Source: Metaphire vulgaris
Taxonomy: Eukaryota > Annelida > Clitellata > Crassiclitellata > Megascolecidae
Length of the DNA stretch: 64,000 nt
Assembly (NCBI GenBank): GCA_018105865.1
Contig: CM030835.1
Location: forward strand, 4,324,816 to 4,388,815
Direction of reading: 5' to 3'
Shown here: in pieces, positions 1-12,120 of the stretch
Layout: each line of letters starts with the position of its first letter
Numbering within the stretch: position 1 is the first letter of the stretch
Notes under the pieces: model-generated
What the model was told of the DNA's origin: nothing
What the model saw: only the letters and a program-made list of their open reading frames with translations
Database searches by the model: none
Program-made: the position numbers and the translations under genes

Positions 1-1780
1 TATCGTCGTTCTACTCGGCGGACCCGATGCAGGCAGCGGCCAGGGGCCAGACGATGGCGGCGGGAGGCAGTCCTTGGTACGCCACCAACACGGAAGCAAG
101 ATTAGCAAGTAAGATCGATAATTCGTTGATTTATATGAAATCACCACTCGGTTGTTTCTAGATATATAGAATAAGAAGCAGAGTTCAGGGGCGTAGCCAG
201 GAACTTGATTGTGGGGTATAAATATTGGGGAAGGGGTTATAAACCTTAACTATAAACCATATAAACTACATATAATCACATATAACCACATATAAATCAC
301 ATAAAAAACTTTAAGGTAGACTGATTTTGGGGGAGGTATATATACCCCTATACCCCCGTCGCCGCTACGCCCCTGGCAGAGTTGGTGTTTACTGCGATTC
401 CGTTATATTTGAAACGATCAACGCCCTTTGGGGTGGGATGTTAGGCCATTGGAGCAAGCCACCACCCAGAAGTTTTCTCTCAGTGGCGGTTCCAGGGTGG
501 AGCTGGGGGCTGTACCTCCATGCGATTTCAGCTTTGTCCCTGCCCAGATAACAATAGTGGACGACATTTTTTGCCCATCAAATTTTTTAAGTTTTTTAGA
601 AGTTGGGAAGTTGGCAGTCATTGACTATAGGGCATACTCTCTCACCCCAGTTTTTATCGACTAGAACCGCTACTGGACATTACAATGCATTAACTGTCGA
701 TCAAAGGGAAAATTTAAATCCATTATTCACCCATCCCCCAAAATCGAAGATTCAAATTAAAAGATGGGCTTGAATATTGTGCGAGACAATTGTTCAGTGC
801 TTAAAGAATTTCAGTATCGCTTCCCATGCAGGCTTTTCACATGGAAGGCTACATCTATACTATTTTCGGTACCTAAGCGGACCGTGCACAACGTTTTGAA
901 ATTTTTATGTTTAAATGTTTAGAGAATTTTAGACTATACTGTAGATCAGGGGTGGCCAAAGGGCCGCCAACCCCCATAGACAAATGACAATAATTTTCAA
1001 AAGCTTCAGAGCAGCATTGCCAGAATTAGACGTAAAAAGTTAAAAACGAACTATTGTGATATTATAATTCTTTGCAAAGTTTATTTAATTGAATTTTGTA
1101 TGCTTCTATTTTTATGGGACCTATGATAAAATTTGCAAACAGGTAAAATTGTTACTGCTGTGCATTGTATGCTTCTGTTTTTCTGTAACTCTGTTAATTT
1201 GCTCAAAAAGTTTTTAAAACTTTTCGCGACCCACATGCAGAGTCTGCTAGAAGAGACGAAACCTGGTCACCCTTTCTATAGATGCATGCTTCTGGTGCTG
1301 GATTCTTATAGTGCAAAGCCGATTTGATATAGGCCTATATACAGGGAATCTAAATGTTTATAAAATTGCGAAAGATGTGTTTTAATTACTTTTAACTTAC
1401 ATAAACTAATATTCGATAACTATAAAATGATTAAAAGCAGTCTTTTGCTGTTCAAATTCAAATATTAATTCATTTGACAATAATTTTAAATCAGTTTCGA
1501 AAACCGCTGTTTAATCTAGCATAATCAGTTATACTAAATTTCAGATGCCAGTTTATCTATAGCCTATGTCTGGGGAAAAAGTCATAAGTTTGTCTTTTAA
1601 AAACTCCGAGCTGACTGGATATTGAGCATTTGTGTCTGAATGTGCGGCCATGTATAGTGTTGATCCAGAATAATTATTCCAGATTAGGGCCCTATAGCCT
1701 TTCGTCACAGAACAACGCAAAATCCGCAGATTAAAGGAATCAGTTTACGACTACAGGCTTATTATTATTATTAGCATTTC

Positions 1781-1859
<79 letters not shown>

Positions 1860-3541
1860 GCAGAACCTATAGATGCTACAGACTCTAGAATACTGCATAC
1901 ACATCGCAAATTTTTGCACTTTAGTTAAGCCATTATTTCTTTATTTGAACGACAATACATCTTTGAAAGCAATATAAAAATACATTGACCAAATATCGAG
2001 GAGACCTCTCGGGCCACCTCGGGCCACTTTATGAGAACCGGCGGGTAACAAGTGGCCCGCAGGCCGTGGTCAGGGAACCTCTGTTTTACCAGGTTAAATG
2101 AGTTGCAACGCTATACCCACGGGGTCAGGGCAGCAGAGCATAAAGTTCAGGCCATGCACATAGAGTCACTCAGCGTTCAACGAAGAACGAATGGTCACTC
2201 GTTTGCTTTGAAAAAAAAACTGAATTGAAATGGGATCAGTGTTTTATCCAGACTCCAGGCCTGCATGGGCAGGGTTTAATCTAGGCTGTTTCCGGGGAGG
2301 GGAACTGCCATTCCGCCGGAAATTTCAAATTCTCCGGAAATTTTGGCATATATATTACATCAACTAACAAGTAGCCCCCTAGCAGAATTCCCCGGCTTTG
2401 TCAGTTCCCCCTCCCCGGAGTCCAGGAGTCTAAATTAAGCACTGGGCCTGGGGAGAATTGACCTGGCTGGAGGGGAAGAGGCACAGTTGAATGTCAAAAA
2501 ATTAAATGCTGCGATTTGAGGGGGAATTTGAGGTTTGGGGACTCTCCCCTCCTAACAGGCCTGTAAAAACACTCAATGTGATGTTTCGACTGAATTGTGT
2601 TTAGTTCCTCGGTGGATCGACGCGGGACCATACAGCTCCCCGTCGGCGGTCAGCAGTTTCCACGCAGCGGCAGCGGCGGCAGCGGCCACCCGGTCAGCCC
2701 CCGGGATGGGGTCTTTCGGGGGCTTAGACCAGGCCACGTGCTACCCGATGACGTTCTCTTTCGGCCAAAGAAGGAAACGTCGAATTCTGTTCGCCCAGGC
2801 TCAGATCTACGAACTGGAAAGAAGGTTCAAACAGCAGAGATACCTGTCGGCGCCCGAAAGGGAGCACCTGGCCAGTGGCATCGGTCTAACCCCCACCCAG
2901 GTGAAAATATGGTTTCAGAACCATCGATACAAGACGAAGAAGGCCCTCAAGGACAAGAGCCCGTCTGAGAGCAGCAGCAGCAGCATCACAAGGGCGTGAC
3001 CGGAAGAGCATCGTCGCCGAAGCGCATTTCCGTTCCGGTGCTGGTGAAGGACGGAAAGCAGGTGGAAGAGACGAGGAATTTCCTCTCCGCCGGAGGAGGA
3101 CTGGACGTCGACCGGTGCTCAGTCCTTTCGCCAGGTGGCGTCGTCGGATCACGTGACAGCGCAACGTTCGTTTCAAAAGACCCGGTGGACGCCGTGCGTC
3201 GTGCGACGGCGGCGGCGGCGGCGTCGGTCGGTAGCGCCGTCGTTCCGGCCGACAGCACCGTCGGTCCCAGGGCCCAGGGGGCGGCCGCCGCCGCCCTCGG
3301 TCCTCGGCTCCTCGAAGGGAGCCCCGACGTCAAACCCCCGGTCGTCGACTTCCAGCTCGGAACGTCTTCATTCGGTCATGGCATGATTGACAGCTACCTG
3401 GGCTATCCCGGGGCAGCCATCAACTCCGCCTGTCTGGCGTCGTCGTCGTCGTCGTCGTCGTCGTATGCAGGCGGACGACGGGAACTCATCGAGGCCCCGT
3501 CGACGAGGACTTACCCCACTGTGCCCGATCGCTATTGGTAA
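1..3541 (+). CDS. NKX2-1: NK2.1-class homeobox transcription factor (5' end outside window)
   Basis: Two exons are visible: 1-108 (3' part of an upstream exon) and 2605-3541, joined in phase 1 (donor GT at 109, acceptor TTTAG ending 2604). The spliced junction has a WY...ARLAIPRWI pattern that lines up with the same exon boundary in vertebrate NKX2-1. The homeodomain lies at about 2769-2948. It has the NK2.1-type QAQ start of helix 1 and the NK2 hallmark FQNHRYK (Tyr54) in helix 3. A downstream segment at about 3020-3060 carries the NK2-specific domain ([11 protein letters not shown]). The protein is Ala- and Ser-rich and ends RYW, like the vertebrate RTW end. The homeodomain frame hits a stop at 2997-2999, while the NK2-specific domain is one frame away. 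The break is at the AGC-rich stretch 2966-2985 (one base missing or two extra). By family knowledge this is a DNA-binding regulator of endoderm/pharynx and forebrain; that role here is inferred. Confidence 0.9.
186..375. mobile_element. hAT-type MITE with perfect 8-bp target duplication
   Basis: The ends are CAGGGGCGTAGCCAGG and CCGCTACGCCCCTG, which are inverted repeats. The flanks 178-185 and 376-383 are both GCAGAGTT, an exact 8-bp duplication as expected for the hAT superfamily. No transposase is encoded in the 190 bp, so it is non-autonomous. Confidence 0.88.
481..675. mobile_element. hAT-like MITE, CAGTGGCGGTTC ends
   Basis: The left end CAGTGGCGGTTCCAG and right end CTAGAACCGCTACTG are inverted repeats. 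The 8-bp flanks do not match, so the duplication has decayed or the boundaries have eroded. It lies in the NKX2-1 intron. Confidence 0.65.
957..2083. mobile_element. possible degenerate hAT/Charlie-like element
   Basis: The left end CAGGGGTGGCCAAAGGG and the right end GTCAGGGAACCTCTG have the typical hAT-Charlie look, and both sides carry GGCC-rich text. The termini match only loosely and there is no target duplication. It could be two elements. It contains the ATT microsatellite and no intact transposase. Confidence 0.35.
1781..1858. repeat. (ATT)n microsatellite
   Basis: About 26 uninterrupted ATT units. Confidence 0.95.
2270..2444. mobile_element. MITE family B, copy 1 (CAGGGTTTAATCTAG)
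   Basis: It begins CAGGGTTTAATCTAGGC and ends AGTCTAAATTAAGCACTG. It shares its interior (CCGGGG..AACTG, AAATTTCCGG, AGCCCCCTAGC, CTTTGTCAG) with the opposite-orientation copy at 11952-12120. The 8-bp flanks TGCATGGG and GGCCTGGG agree at six positions. Confidence 0.75.
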
Positions 3542-3808
3542 CCCCCCTCCCCCACCGGCCCCCATAAAGACGCTCGTCGCTTGCTATAAAGCCCCGCACA
3601 GACAGGTCACTTTGCCCTTCTTCTGCGTGTCACTGAGTCATTCAATGGTTGGACCACGACGTCATTTATTGTGGATATAGCCATGACGTCATATTACGGT
3701 CGTTATAATGACGTGCTATTAGAATGTGTGTGTGTTGACAATTTGCGATTGACATAAAGACGGTTGTAATGATTAGATGATTAGTATAATATTATAAGGC
3801 CTATACAT

Positions 3809-3810
<2 letters not shown>

Positions 3811-3858
<48 letters not shown>
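3811..3858. repeat. (TG)n microsatellite
   Basis: About 24 TG units, 270 bp downstream of the NKX2-1 stop, probably in or near its 3' UTR. Confidence 0.95.
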
Positions 3859-3860
<2 letters not shown>

Positions 3861-4178
3861 CGTGCTGCGTTGCATTTGATTTCATTCTTTTAGAAAAAAT
3901 TTTTAACAGGCCTCTATGCTTATCATATCGATGTCATTCGTCATAATTATTGCTTTGATTTAAGCTGTCAATAGAAATGTCTGTTGTTGACTGTTTTGGA
4001 GAAATCGCGTTCTTATCGTTACATACTGTAGCAACGGAAGCTAATTCTGCAGAGCAGTCAGTCAGCATCGGCGAAGTAAAAATATTCAAGACAGCATGTA
4101 TATAATTTTCGCATCTTCAAAATTTCTATGATCTCAAAAGGAGAAAAAAACTCCTATAAAAAATCAGGACTCAATAGG

Positions 4179-4180
<2 letters not shown>

Positions 4181-4270
<90 letters not shown>
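4181..4270. repeat. (TA)n microsatellite
   Basis: About 45 TA units, entered from a TAGGCCTA palindrome at 4175. Confidence 0.95.
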
Positions 4271-4277
<7 letters not shown>

Positions 4278-4559
4278 GTGCCTAACTCATAAAAAGAAGC
4301 ACTTCTCCGTAGTAGGTCTATTTATAGCACTACTATATCTGTAAGCAGTTGTCAGACAGTCATGCATAAGCATAATATTATGGCAACGAGAGCAGATCTA
4401 GTTTTCGAACCGTTGCGGATAAGTTTTATATGCAATGTAATATGCAATAATATGCAGTATATATCGAATTATGTTGGATGAATACTCAAGAGCGACGGAA
4501 AACACACAGTGGACGTGAAAATGATAATAAATAGATGTTTACAAACAGTGGGAAGAATG

Positions 4560-4830
4560 AGAACATTATAGGCCTATCGAGGAACAAAAACTTAACCACA
4601 AACACTATAAGCTGAAACTGTATACTACATTAGTAATACAGTACCTCAAATTTTGTATGGATCGGAAACCTGGCTAAAAAAATCAGACGAAACAGTTAAT
4701 TGGTGGCACCGTGGCAGAAATGAGCTGTCTAAGAAAAATAATGGGAGTAAGTAAGCAAATACCAGAATTGAGAAATGAAATGAAGATTATGCAAAAGAAG
4801 ATTTAATTGGTTTGGACATGTTAAAAGAAT
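4560..4830 (+). mobile_element. LINE reverse-transcriptase C-terminal relic
   Basis: In broken frames the text reads ILYGSETWLKKSDE, then EMSCLRKIMGVSKQ. This is the ILYGSETW-type motif found after the RT domain of non-LTR retrotransposons. Frame breaks and stops show that it is dead. It belongs to the same broad group as the longer copy at 43.3-44.3 kb. Confidence 0.7.
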
Positions 4831-5662
4831 GGACGACATTAATAGATGATACTACAAAGTATACCGCCTACACACAATGTAGTAGGTAAGTAGGGGACAG
4901 AGGGAGAGGATGCATTCCACCCCACCGGACTTTCGGAGTTACTTTTTTTGCTTGTGAAAACCAATTTTTGGGTAAAAGTCTAGTAAAACTAACTGGGGAT
5001 GACCATTTTTGCTTGTCAACCTATTTTTCGGTAAAAGCAGAGTAAAATTATTAGAGATAAAATTCCCCTTTTCAGCCTTTTTCGGCGAACTTTTTTGATT
5101 TTTCTCTTCTATTTTCATCCCCCACCAACTTTCTGTGAACTCATTCATCCCCCACACCAAGAAATCCTGTTTGGAGCTATATGGCATATATAGTTCTTGC
5201 AGGCATTTTCCACACCAACCATGCACCAATGCCATGCATCACACCACCCCTCCCTCTGTGACCTTCCTTTCTTGTTTGAACTATTCATTAGTCCCAGCAT
5301 TATAGTCTTTCTATACATCATCATTCATACGACATTGGATGGGTGGAAAAGATCAGCGTCTCTGTGGATTTGTCGCACGACAGACAAATGCACTTCGATC
5401 GTCAATCCCAGATGGTCGATTTGGAATGCGATCGCGTCTTCGAGAGTTTTGGGTAGTAAAATACTGTAAATAAGCGACGAATTTGTTTCCTCTCGGGGGC
5501 TTTCTGCGAGTCGCAGATTGAGGTTTTGTCGCAGATTGAGGGACCACCAAAAGAAGAAACATAGGTTTAACGACCTTTTTTGTTTTGCTCGTCAAGATGT
5601 TTTTGAAGCTGATGGCGCAATTGGACACCTTGCCCCTGGGCGCCGGATGTCCTCGCTATACG

Positions 5663-6191
5663 CAGTGGTGGATTTACATTTTTAGGCTCCGGCACATTTT
5701 CTTCTAAAAAGTTACAGGTGTGAAAAGTGGCGAGATGATATCTTTTGCTTTCGGAAGAGCGGAAGATTCAGTCTACAGATCAGGTCAGGTACACCGAGAA
5801 AAATTCCGGGCCCCTGTGCAGAAGGGCGGTCACGGGCCCCTAACAAGTGTGAAAAACTGATAGGCCTAATGACCTTTTCCTTCTTGTCGGTATTTTTCAG
5901 TATATTAGGCCTAATACATGACCGGCCCGGGCCCCCTAAAGGTCATGACAAATGGTCGCATTTCGGAAAACAAGTTGTTTAAACAAATATCTCATCTAAA
6001 AATCATTATAAAATACTGTTAATAGAAAAGATGGACCCCAACGTTTTATTCTGCTGGTGAGCCCGGCAGGCCCGCCGAGAGAAATTCCGGACCGCCGGGC
6101 CCCTGTGCACTTGCCCCCTTGCCCCCCGCTCTCGGAGGCCCTGGAGCCCGGTACGAATCGTACCATTTGTACTATGTCAATTCCGCCACTG
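5663..6191. mobile_element. MITE family C, copy 1 (CAGTGGTGGATT ends)
   Basis: The left end CAGTGGTGGATTTACA and right end GTCAATTCCGCCACTG are inverted repeats. The right third (GTGGACCC..TTTTA, GCCCGGTAC, ACCATTTGTAC) also occurs in the copy at 9515-9963. The interior repeats a GAGAAATTCCGG..GGGCCCCTGTGCA segment twice. No target duplication is visible. Confidence 0.65.
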
Positions 6192-6902
6192 GGGATGGGA
6201 CAGAAAATAAGTCCCATGGACAAGCCAGTGCGTTGCCATTTACCTTTACTTTTTCTACACATAATGGCGACTACAGGTGGAAGACAAGTCACGACTGCAC
6301 CTGCTCTGAATCCTGCCGGATATACCAATGACAGTGCTATCTAACATCATTTTAATTAATAATTAATTGAAAACTAAAATTGTCTTCAAAGAGAATCAGC
6401 AGATTAATAGGTCCTATATATGGGAATTCGGTCGGGTCAAAAATCAGGTCAAAGAAGGTTATATTAGTTTCATTGCCCGTCCAGAGGTGGCTCCATGCTT
6501 AGAGGTTGCCACCCAAACGCCCCACTCCCACTTGCCGAATCCTGGAGACGCCACTGCATCGGTCAAAGCGTCTTCGACCCTAACAAGGAACCGTCAAGTG
6601 TCTTATTAACAATCGCCAGCAGACATCGATGTCTTCAATCGGTGCCTGTTCCAGTCCTCCCTTCGCCCTCTCGTGCCCACGTGCCGGTCCCCCACGCCCC
6701 ATCAACCGCCCCTAATTCGGTTCTCATCCACTCGAACTAATTCCCAGAACACTTGTTCTCGCGCGATAATCCTGTCGTTTTAATCGCCGAACCGATGTCA
6801 TAAATTAGATTCAGAAAGCGTCGCTCTGTCTGTCTGTCTGTCTGTCTGCCTATGTGCGTGTCTCTCTCGGCGCCGCAGCTGACTCTTTCCCCGAAATCGT
6901 CG

Positions 6903-6967
6903 ACCTTCCTCCTCTTCCTCCTCCTCTTCCTCCTCCTCTTCCTCCTCCTCTTCCTCCTCCTCCTCCT
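6903..6967. repeat. CCT/CTT polypyrimidine tandem repeat
   Basis: This is a (TTCCTCCTCC)-type array, wholly pyrimidine on the + strand. It could form triplex DNA. Confidence 0.85.
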
Positions 6968-7024
6968 CGAGACCGCAGCCTTCCGCTCGTCGTCTGCAAC
7001 TGAGCCTACCTACACTTCGACGAC

Positions 7025-7129
<105 letters not shown>

Positions 7130-7351
7130 AAAGCTAGGAAAGGATCAAAAGCCTGCGAAATTTTGTTTGTATTGCGCTATATAAAGCGCGCAGTCATCGG
7201 ACCCAGCTGTCTACCCCTTCTAAGGGAAGTTGGTGGGAGTACCGAACAGGTACCGCTGACTTCTTAGTTCTTACCCTTTTGGTCCCTCGCTCCCTCCCTC
7301 CCTCCACCGCATTTGCTCCCCGAATGTCTGAGCTGGGCAAACGCAGGTGGT

Positions 7352-7356
<5 letters not shown>

Positions 7357-7414
<58 letters not shown>
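7357..7414. repeat. (GA)n microsatellite, second tract
   Basis: About 29 GA units, 230 bp from the first tract. Confidence 0.95.
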
Positions 7415-7419
<5 letters not shown>

Positions 7420-7799
7420 ATTGATGTGGAAGGCAGATTTCTGGTTTCTGAAACAGAGAATCAGTCAAGTGTGACGTCGTTAAGTGATGCGAAACCAGGA
7501 AGCGCAATGACAATGGAGCACATTTGAAATTCAGAATTGTTTTGAAGATGAGAATGGCCCTCACGATGTCGCCGCCGCTATTTTAAAATAACGCATCGAA
7601 CCAATCTACGCTGGTCTACAGACTACAGAGAACGGCGTTGAATTAATTAAACAGGACTGATAAAACTGGACAAAAGTTGAAATGAGAGAGTGAGTATTAG
7701 AAGAACAAAGCGGATTCGAAAAAGACTACGGATGTAGAAATGCAGCAGTATTTAGGCCTATACTAAAAAAATTGGTTAGCTAAAGAAGCATAGAGCTGC

Positions 7800-8040
7800 A
7801 AAAGGATCTGTACGCTCCATAGATTATGAGAAAGCATTTGATAGCGTAAAACACGAAGAACTGTTTAAATGTCTGGAGAACTTAGCACTCGATGGGGAGG
7901 ACATGAGGATATTTTGAAAATCTGTTCTGGAATCAAGAAGCATCGATAAGAGCTGAAAGAAAAATAGGAAAATGGATACAAATTTTAAAAGGAACAAGGC
8001 AGAGATGAGGTTTATCACCAGACTTTCACAGCGAATATGG
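7800..8040 (+). mobile_element. LINE reverse-transcriptase core relic
   Basis: The frame reads IDYEKAFDSVKHEELFKCL, which is RT motif A of non-LTR retrotransposons with its catalytic Asp. It then breaks by stops and shifts. It is a fossil fragment; no endonuclease or YADD box remains nearby. Confidence 0.75.
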
Positions 8041-9024
8041 GGAAGAGATTTGCTTGTCAGACTATTCAGGACGTAAAGGAGACCACAAAAAGTGTGACCC
8101 TGCTTTGCTTGTCGGACGTTTAAATATACGCTAAAAGTGTAATATTGTGATATGATATGCGATGTGATAAAATTAATCACGTAGCCGAATCTGGCTATAA
8201 CGGGAACGCAAATTTGGAATTCTGATATAACTGCATTTATTCCATAGCCAAAACACCCGTGTCCCACACCCATGGGGACACGACCTTCGCAAAAATACCG
8301 GTGTCGTGTTTTGCGCCCCTGTCTTAAAGTTCAGTTTCAAAGAGTCTAAAATAGTCTCCATTCTTTTGGGGGAAAAAGTGATGTCTAACAGTCTAAGACA
8401 GCGACGAGGGCTTCAATATCGAGACAGAATACCAGATAACCGTCCTTTCTGAAGAAAGGCTCCAACTGCGAGTGGCGCTTTGGATATCTCACGACGTCTG
8501 AAACATTTTAAATGCTCATCCTTTCTGACTGGTCTCTATATAGTACGTTACTGGCGTAAGCTTACTTCAGCAGCCTCCTGCCAGTAGTACTGCGTTACAT
8601 CAGAAACTGATGTAATAAACTCTAAATGTGTGTGTGTATGACGGTAGTATGATGGTATTATGTAATATTTGCGATTTAAGTTGACAGAATTTCAGCATTC
8701 AGCCTCCGACATTTAGAATATTTCATACTTTGAGCTTTGCGATTATAATATTATTCCAAAAAGAACGCAGAGCGATGACGTCATTCTCACGTGACGCCTC
8801 CTGCGTAAACAGATCAATTCATATAGCGCTCGATGTCTTCCATTCGCCGATCAAAGGCAACAACCTCGACAAACCCGATGTCCTGCTGCGTCCGCGTCTT
8901 TGTCCGCGTCCGTGGGTCTGCGCGTCCGCTCTTCCGCTGTGAATCTGACGAATGTGTCTGACGTCAATGGTCGTATAAAGTCTTATTTAGAGGGTCGCAG
9001 GGACCGGTCGTAGGGGTAGAGTCA

Positions 9025-9048
9025 GCCCCACCCCACCCCACCCCACAG
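9025..9048. repeat. CCCCA tandem tract
   Basis: Four or five CCCCA units follow one another. The complementary G-strand has at least four G4 runs and could form a G-quadruplex. Confidence 0.7.
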
Positions 9049-9337
9049 ATTAGCAAACGACGACGACGAGAGCTCTCCAGCGGTCGTTAAGATTGGACCG
9101 CTCTGTCCGGGCACCGAGGACCGCAGTTGCCCCTATTATCGCTCGGTTAATATTTGCTCGTCGTGTTTTTAAATGTGAGATAACTGACCGCGCGACTGGC
9201 GAAGACTTTCATCTGCCATCCCCCTCCCCCTTCCCGGGGCCTTCTCCCCGCCCCCATTCTCTTACCCTCCTCCGTCGTTTATGCCACCCCACGCTCATCG
9301 CCTGTGCTGCAGGCTCAGTACTCGAGAGTGTGCCTGT

Positions 9338-9342
9338 CTATC

Positions 9343-9381
<39 letters not shown>
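9338..9381. repeat. (CTGT)n microsatellite
   Basis: About ten CTGT units. A similar shorter tract lies at about 6826-6848. Confidence 0.9.
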
Positions 9382-9514
9382 TTCTCTCTCCTTGCATCGT
9401 ATCTCTGTTATCAAAATGGATTGAAAAACCTTGGGTTTGGATGCATTTTATGCCCTTGTGATGATGTTATATACACAATGAATTCCTCGCATTTATCAAT
9501 CATTTATAAAAATG

Positions 9515-9963
9515 CAGTGGTGGATTAACATTTTAAAAATAAAACAACCATTAACATTTTTAAAATTCCGGTAGGGCCTACACATATTCCCATGGAGCCC
9601 CACTGGATAAAAATTCTGTGCCACAGCGTCGATGAAACTTTATTTTTTTAAATCTCGGAAAAAAACTTTCGGAAAAGTTACAGATCAAGTGTGAAAAAGT
9701 GGTGATGACCTCTTTTTGATTGTCAAACTTTTCAGGACGTCGCGTGACAAATATGGTTGCATGTGTATGAATTTCTGTTTTTCATTTTTTAAAACGAAAG
9801 TTTATATTCGGAAAATAAGAAACTAGAGTTATTTTTAAAAAGAAATAATTTAAATTTTAAAAAGATATTGTTAAGCCTAATAGAAAAGGTGGACCCTAAA
9901 TTTTAATTTTGCAGGTGGGCCCGGTACCGACGTGCCATTTGTACCGTGGTAAATTCGCCACTG
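9515..9963. mobile_element. MITE family C, copy 2
   Basis: It begins CAGTGGTGGATTAACA and ends GTAAATTCGCCACTG. It shares the GCCCGGTAC..CCATTTGTAC right end with 5663-6191. It carries the shared core in reverse (GGTGATGACC..TTGATTGTC, 9701-9724). Confidence 0.7.
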
Positions 9964-10121
9964 TAATAATAATCTCTTTATTCGTGACAAGTGCAGCATC
10001 AAATACTGTAGTACACAAGCAAGGAATAACACAAATCAGCTGAACAAAACTAAATAAAATAAACAAATAATAAACTAAACTAATTAACTAATAACGATAA
10101 TAATAATAATAATAACAACGT

Positions 10122-10178
10122 TTAAATCATAACAAAGTTTAAATAATAACAAAGTTTAAATAATAACAAAGTTTAAAG
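10122..10178. repeat. 18-bp tandem repeat (AATAACAAAGTTTAAAT)
   Basis: Three near-perfect units of AATAACAAAGTTTAAAT follow each other, next to a looser AATAAT run. Confidence 0.85.
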
Positions 10179-10633
10179 TGGTTCAAGAGGGGTCTGCCCA
10201 GTGTGAGAACCACTATATAACCATTTGCTTCAAACGTCAATGAACATTTTACATTACACCAAAATGTCCTATTTAATTCACGCCCAATGAATTATTGCAG
10301 AAAAAGTTTCTGTGTCAGAAAGATTCTACAGCTACCTCCATCTGGCGACTGATGCCGAAAAGCATCTATAATAACGCCGACTTCATTCTCCAGATGGTGG
10401 AATCCGGTTGGTTAACAGTAACTGGTATCCCTGAGCGGGAAGACAATGACGTCACTTCCGTGCATATCTGAAGATGTTTGTTTAGGACTGACGTCAGAAC
10501 CGTCTCCACTTCCTGCAGTTGATGGATTTCATTCACCAAACACGTACTGTATTAGATTCGACGACAACAATAATTATTCCTGATATCCTTGCGCAAAGAA
10601 TTTCACAGAAGAATCTATATCACCCTCATGGAA

Positions 10634-10634
<1 letters not shown>

Positions 10635-10707
<73 letters not shown>
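10635..10707. repeat. (TA)n microsatellite
   Basis: About 36 TA units. Confidence 0.95.
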
Positions 10708-10710
<3 letters not shown>

Positions 10711-11170
10711 ATGGCGCTAAAGAAGTTTTACGATTTAAAATTATTGCTCTGTCACATTCAATAAAGAACACATTCAGCCGCTTATGATAAGGGCAGATAC
10801 GCCGGAACGAATTTTTAGCAGAGGGTGTATTTTTCAGGGCGTAGACCCATGCTAAAAATTCATCATTTATCATAAAACCTGACAGGCAAAAAGGTCATCA
10901 CCCTTTCAGAACCTTTCTTCATCATGTCTTCAAAAATCTTGATAAGCAAAAACAGCCTCATCTTTCAGGGGGTGCAGTGCACCCCCCATATTTTTTCCAA
11001 TAGGTGCACCTGCTCTCTGCACCCCTACTTCCTACAGGCCTGGATGAGGGTGACTTGTGTCCACAAAAGAACCTATTTCGACTAATGAAAACATTTGAAC
11101 AATCCTGAAAGATATAATAAAAGAGATGCATGTTGTATGATATCCATTCGATAAGAAGATTCTAATAATC

Positions 11171-11264
<94 letters not shown>
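11171..11264. repeat. (AAT)n microsatellite
   Basis: About 31 AAT units. Confidence 0.95.
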
Positions 11265-11265
<1 letters not shown>

Positions 11266-11723
11266 TCGTCACTTTTAAACTTGAAGCAAAACTACTTACT
11301 TACCTGACGAGGAACAGTGAAGCAGGCTAATACAGGTGAAATACATCGAAGCAGGTGCTTTGAACAGGTGAGTAGAAACTGTTTGTAAACTGAGCAGATT
11401 TTACGAGAACTGATATTCAGAAAAGAACGTTCGTCGAAATATGAAAACGCGAAACGGCGCAGAGACATTTCGATTTGCGGTTTTGTTGAATCTAAGCGAA
11501 GGGATGGTACTTGCTCCTGCGGATAAACCGCACCAGGCGAAATTCATTGTTTACGGATTTATGTAGCGCCTAAATATGAGACAGGTTGCAGTCACCACAA
11601 CTCTGCATTTGTCTATTAAAGGCCGACGCGTTTTGAATTATAAATCGGTAATTTGTGAGTTGGTAGCAACTGTTGAAAAAATATTAAGTACCAAATAAAT
11701 GACAGGCCTGCCAGCAGCCTTGA

Positions 11724-11917
11724 CAGTGGCGGCTCTAGGATTTGACAAGTGGGGGGGGGACGTTGGGGTGGCAACTTCTAATTATGGGAGGCCAACCATT
11801 TGTTGTTTAATGTATGTAGCATTAAGTATAGGTCCCAACTGGGGGGGGGCACTGGGGGACCAGGCACTCAATAGGGGGGGCACGGGCCCCGCTGACCCCC
11901 CGGTGGAGCCGCCACTG
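11724..11917. mobile_element. MITE family D, complete copy, hAT-type
   Basis: The ends are CAGTGGCGGCTCTAGG and GGTGGAGCCGCCACTG, which are inverted repeats. The flanks AGCCTTGA (11716-11723) and AGCCTTGG (11918-11925) are an 8-bp duplication with one mismatch. The interior CCAACCATTTGTTGTTTAA recurs at about 22985 and 50410. Confidence 0.85.
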
Positions 11918-11951
11918 AGCCTTGGAAAGAGTATTGGGGGTGAATCTCGTC

Positions 11952-12120
11952 CAGTGTTTAATCTAGACTCTGGACTTCGGCAGGGGGGACTGACAAAACC
12001 GGGGAAAGTCAGCTAGGGGGCTGCTGTTAGTTGATGTAGTATGCCAAAATTTCCGGGGGGATTTGAAATTTTCGGGGGGGAGGGCAATTTTTCCCCGGAA
12101 ACGGCCTAGATTAAACCCTG
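11952..12120. mobile_element. MITE family B, copy 2, inverted relative to 2270-2444
   Basis: It begins CAGTGTTTAATCTAGACTC and ends GGCCTAGATTAAACCCTG, the reverse of copy 1. The flanks ATCTCGTC and ACCTTGTC match at six of eight positions. It lies 250 bp upstream of the claudin-like start codon. Confidence 0.78.

Larger units (their letters stand above)
109..2604 (+). other. NKX2-1 intron packed with MITE insertions
   Basis: This intron has no supported exon. It holds MITEs at 186-375, 481-675 and 2270-2444, a probable degenerate hAT-type element at about 957-2083, and an ATT microsatellite at 1781-1858. Open frames in this stretch (for example 327-664 and 1133-1327) are inside repeats and show no protein family. 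Confidence 0.8.

Noticed and set aside
3135..3386. Alternative open frames on both strands over NKX2-1 exon 2 (2597-2968, 2886-3333, 3368-3680)
   Set aside because: They are shadows of a GC-rich real exon. The homeodomain and NK2-specific domain fix the true frames.
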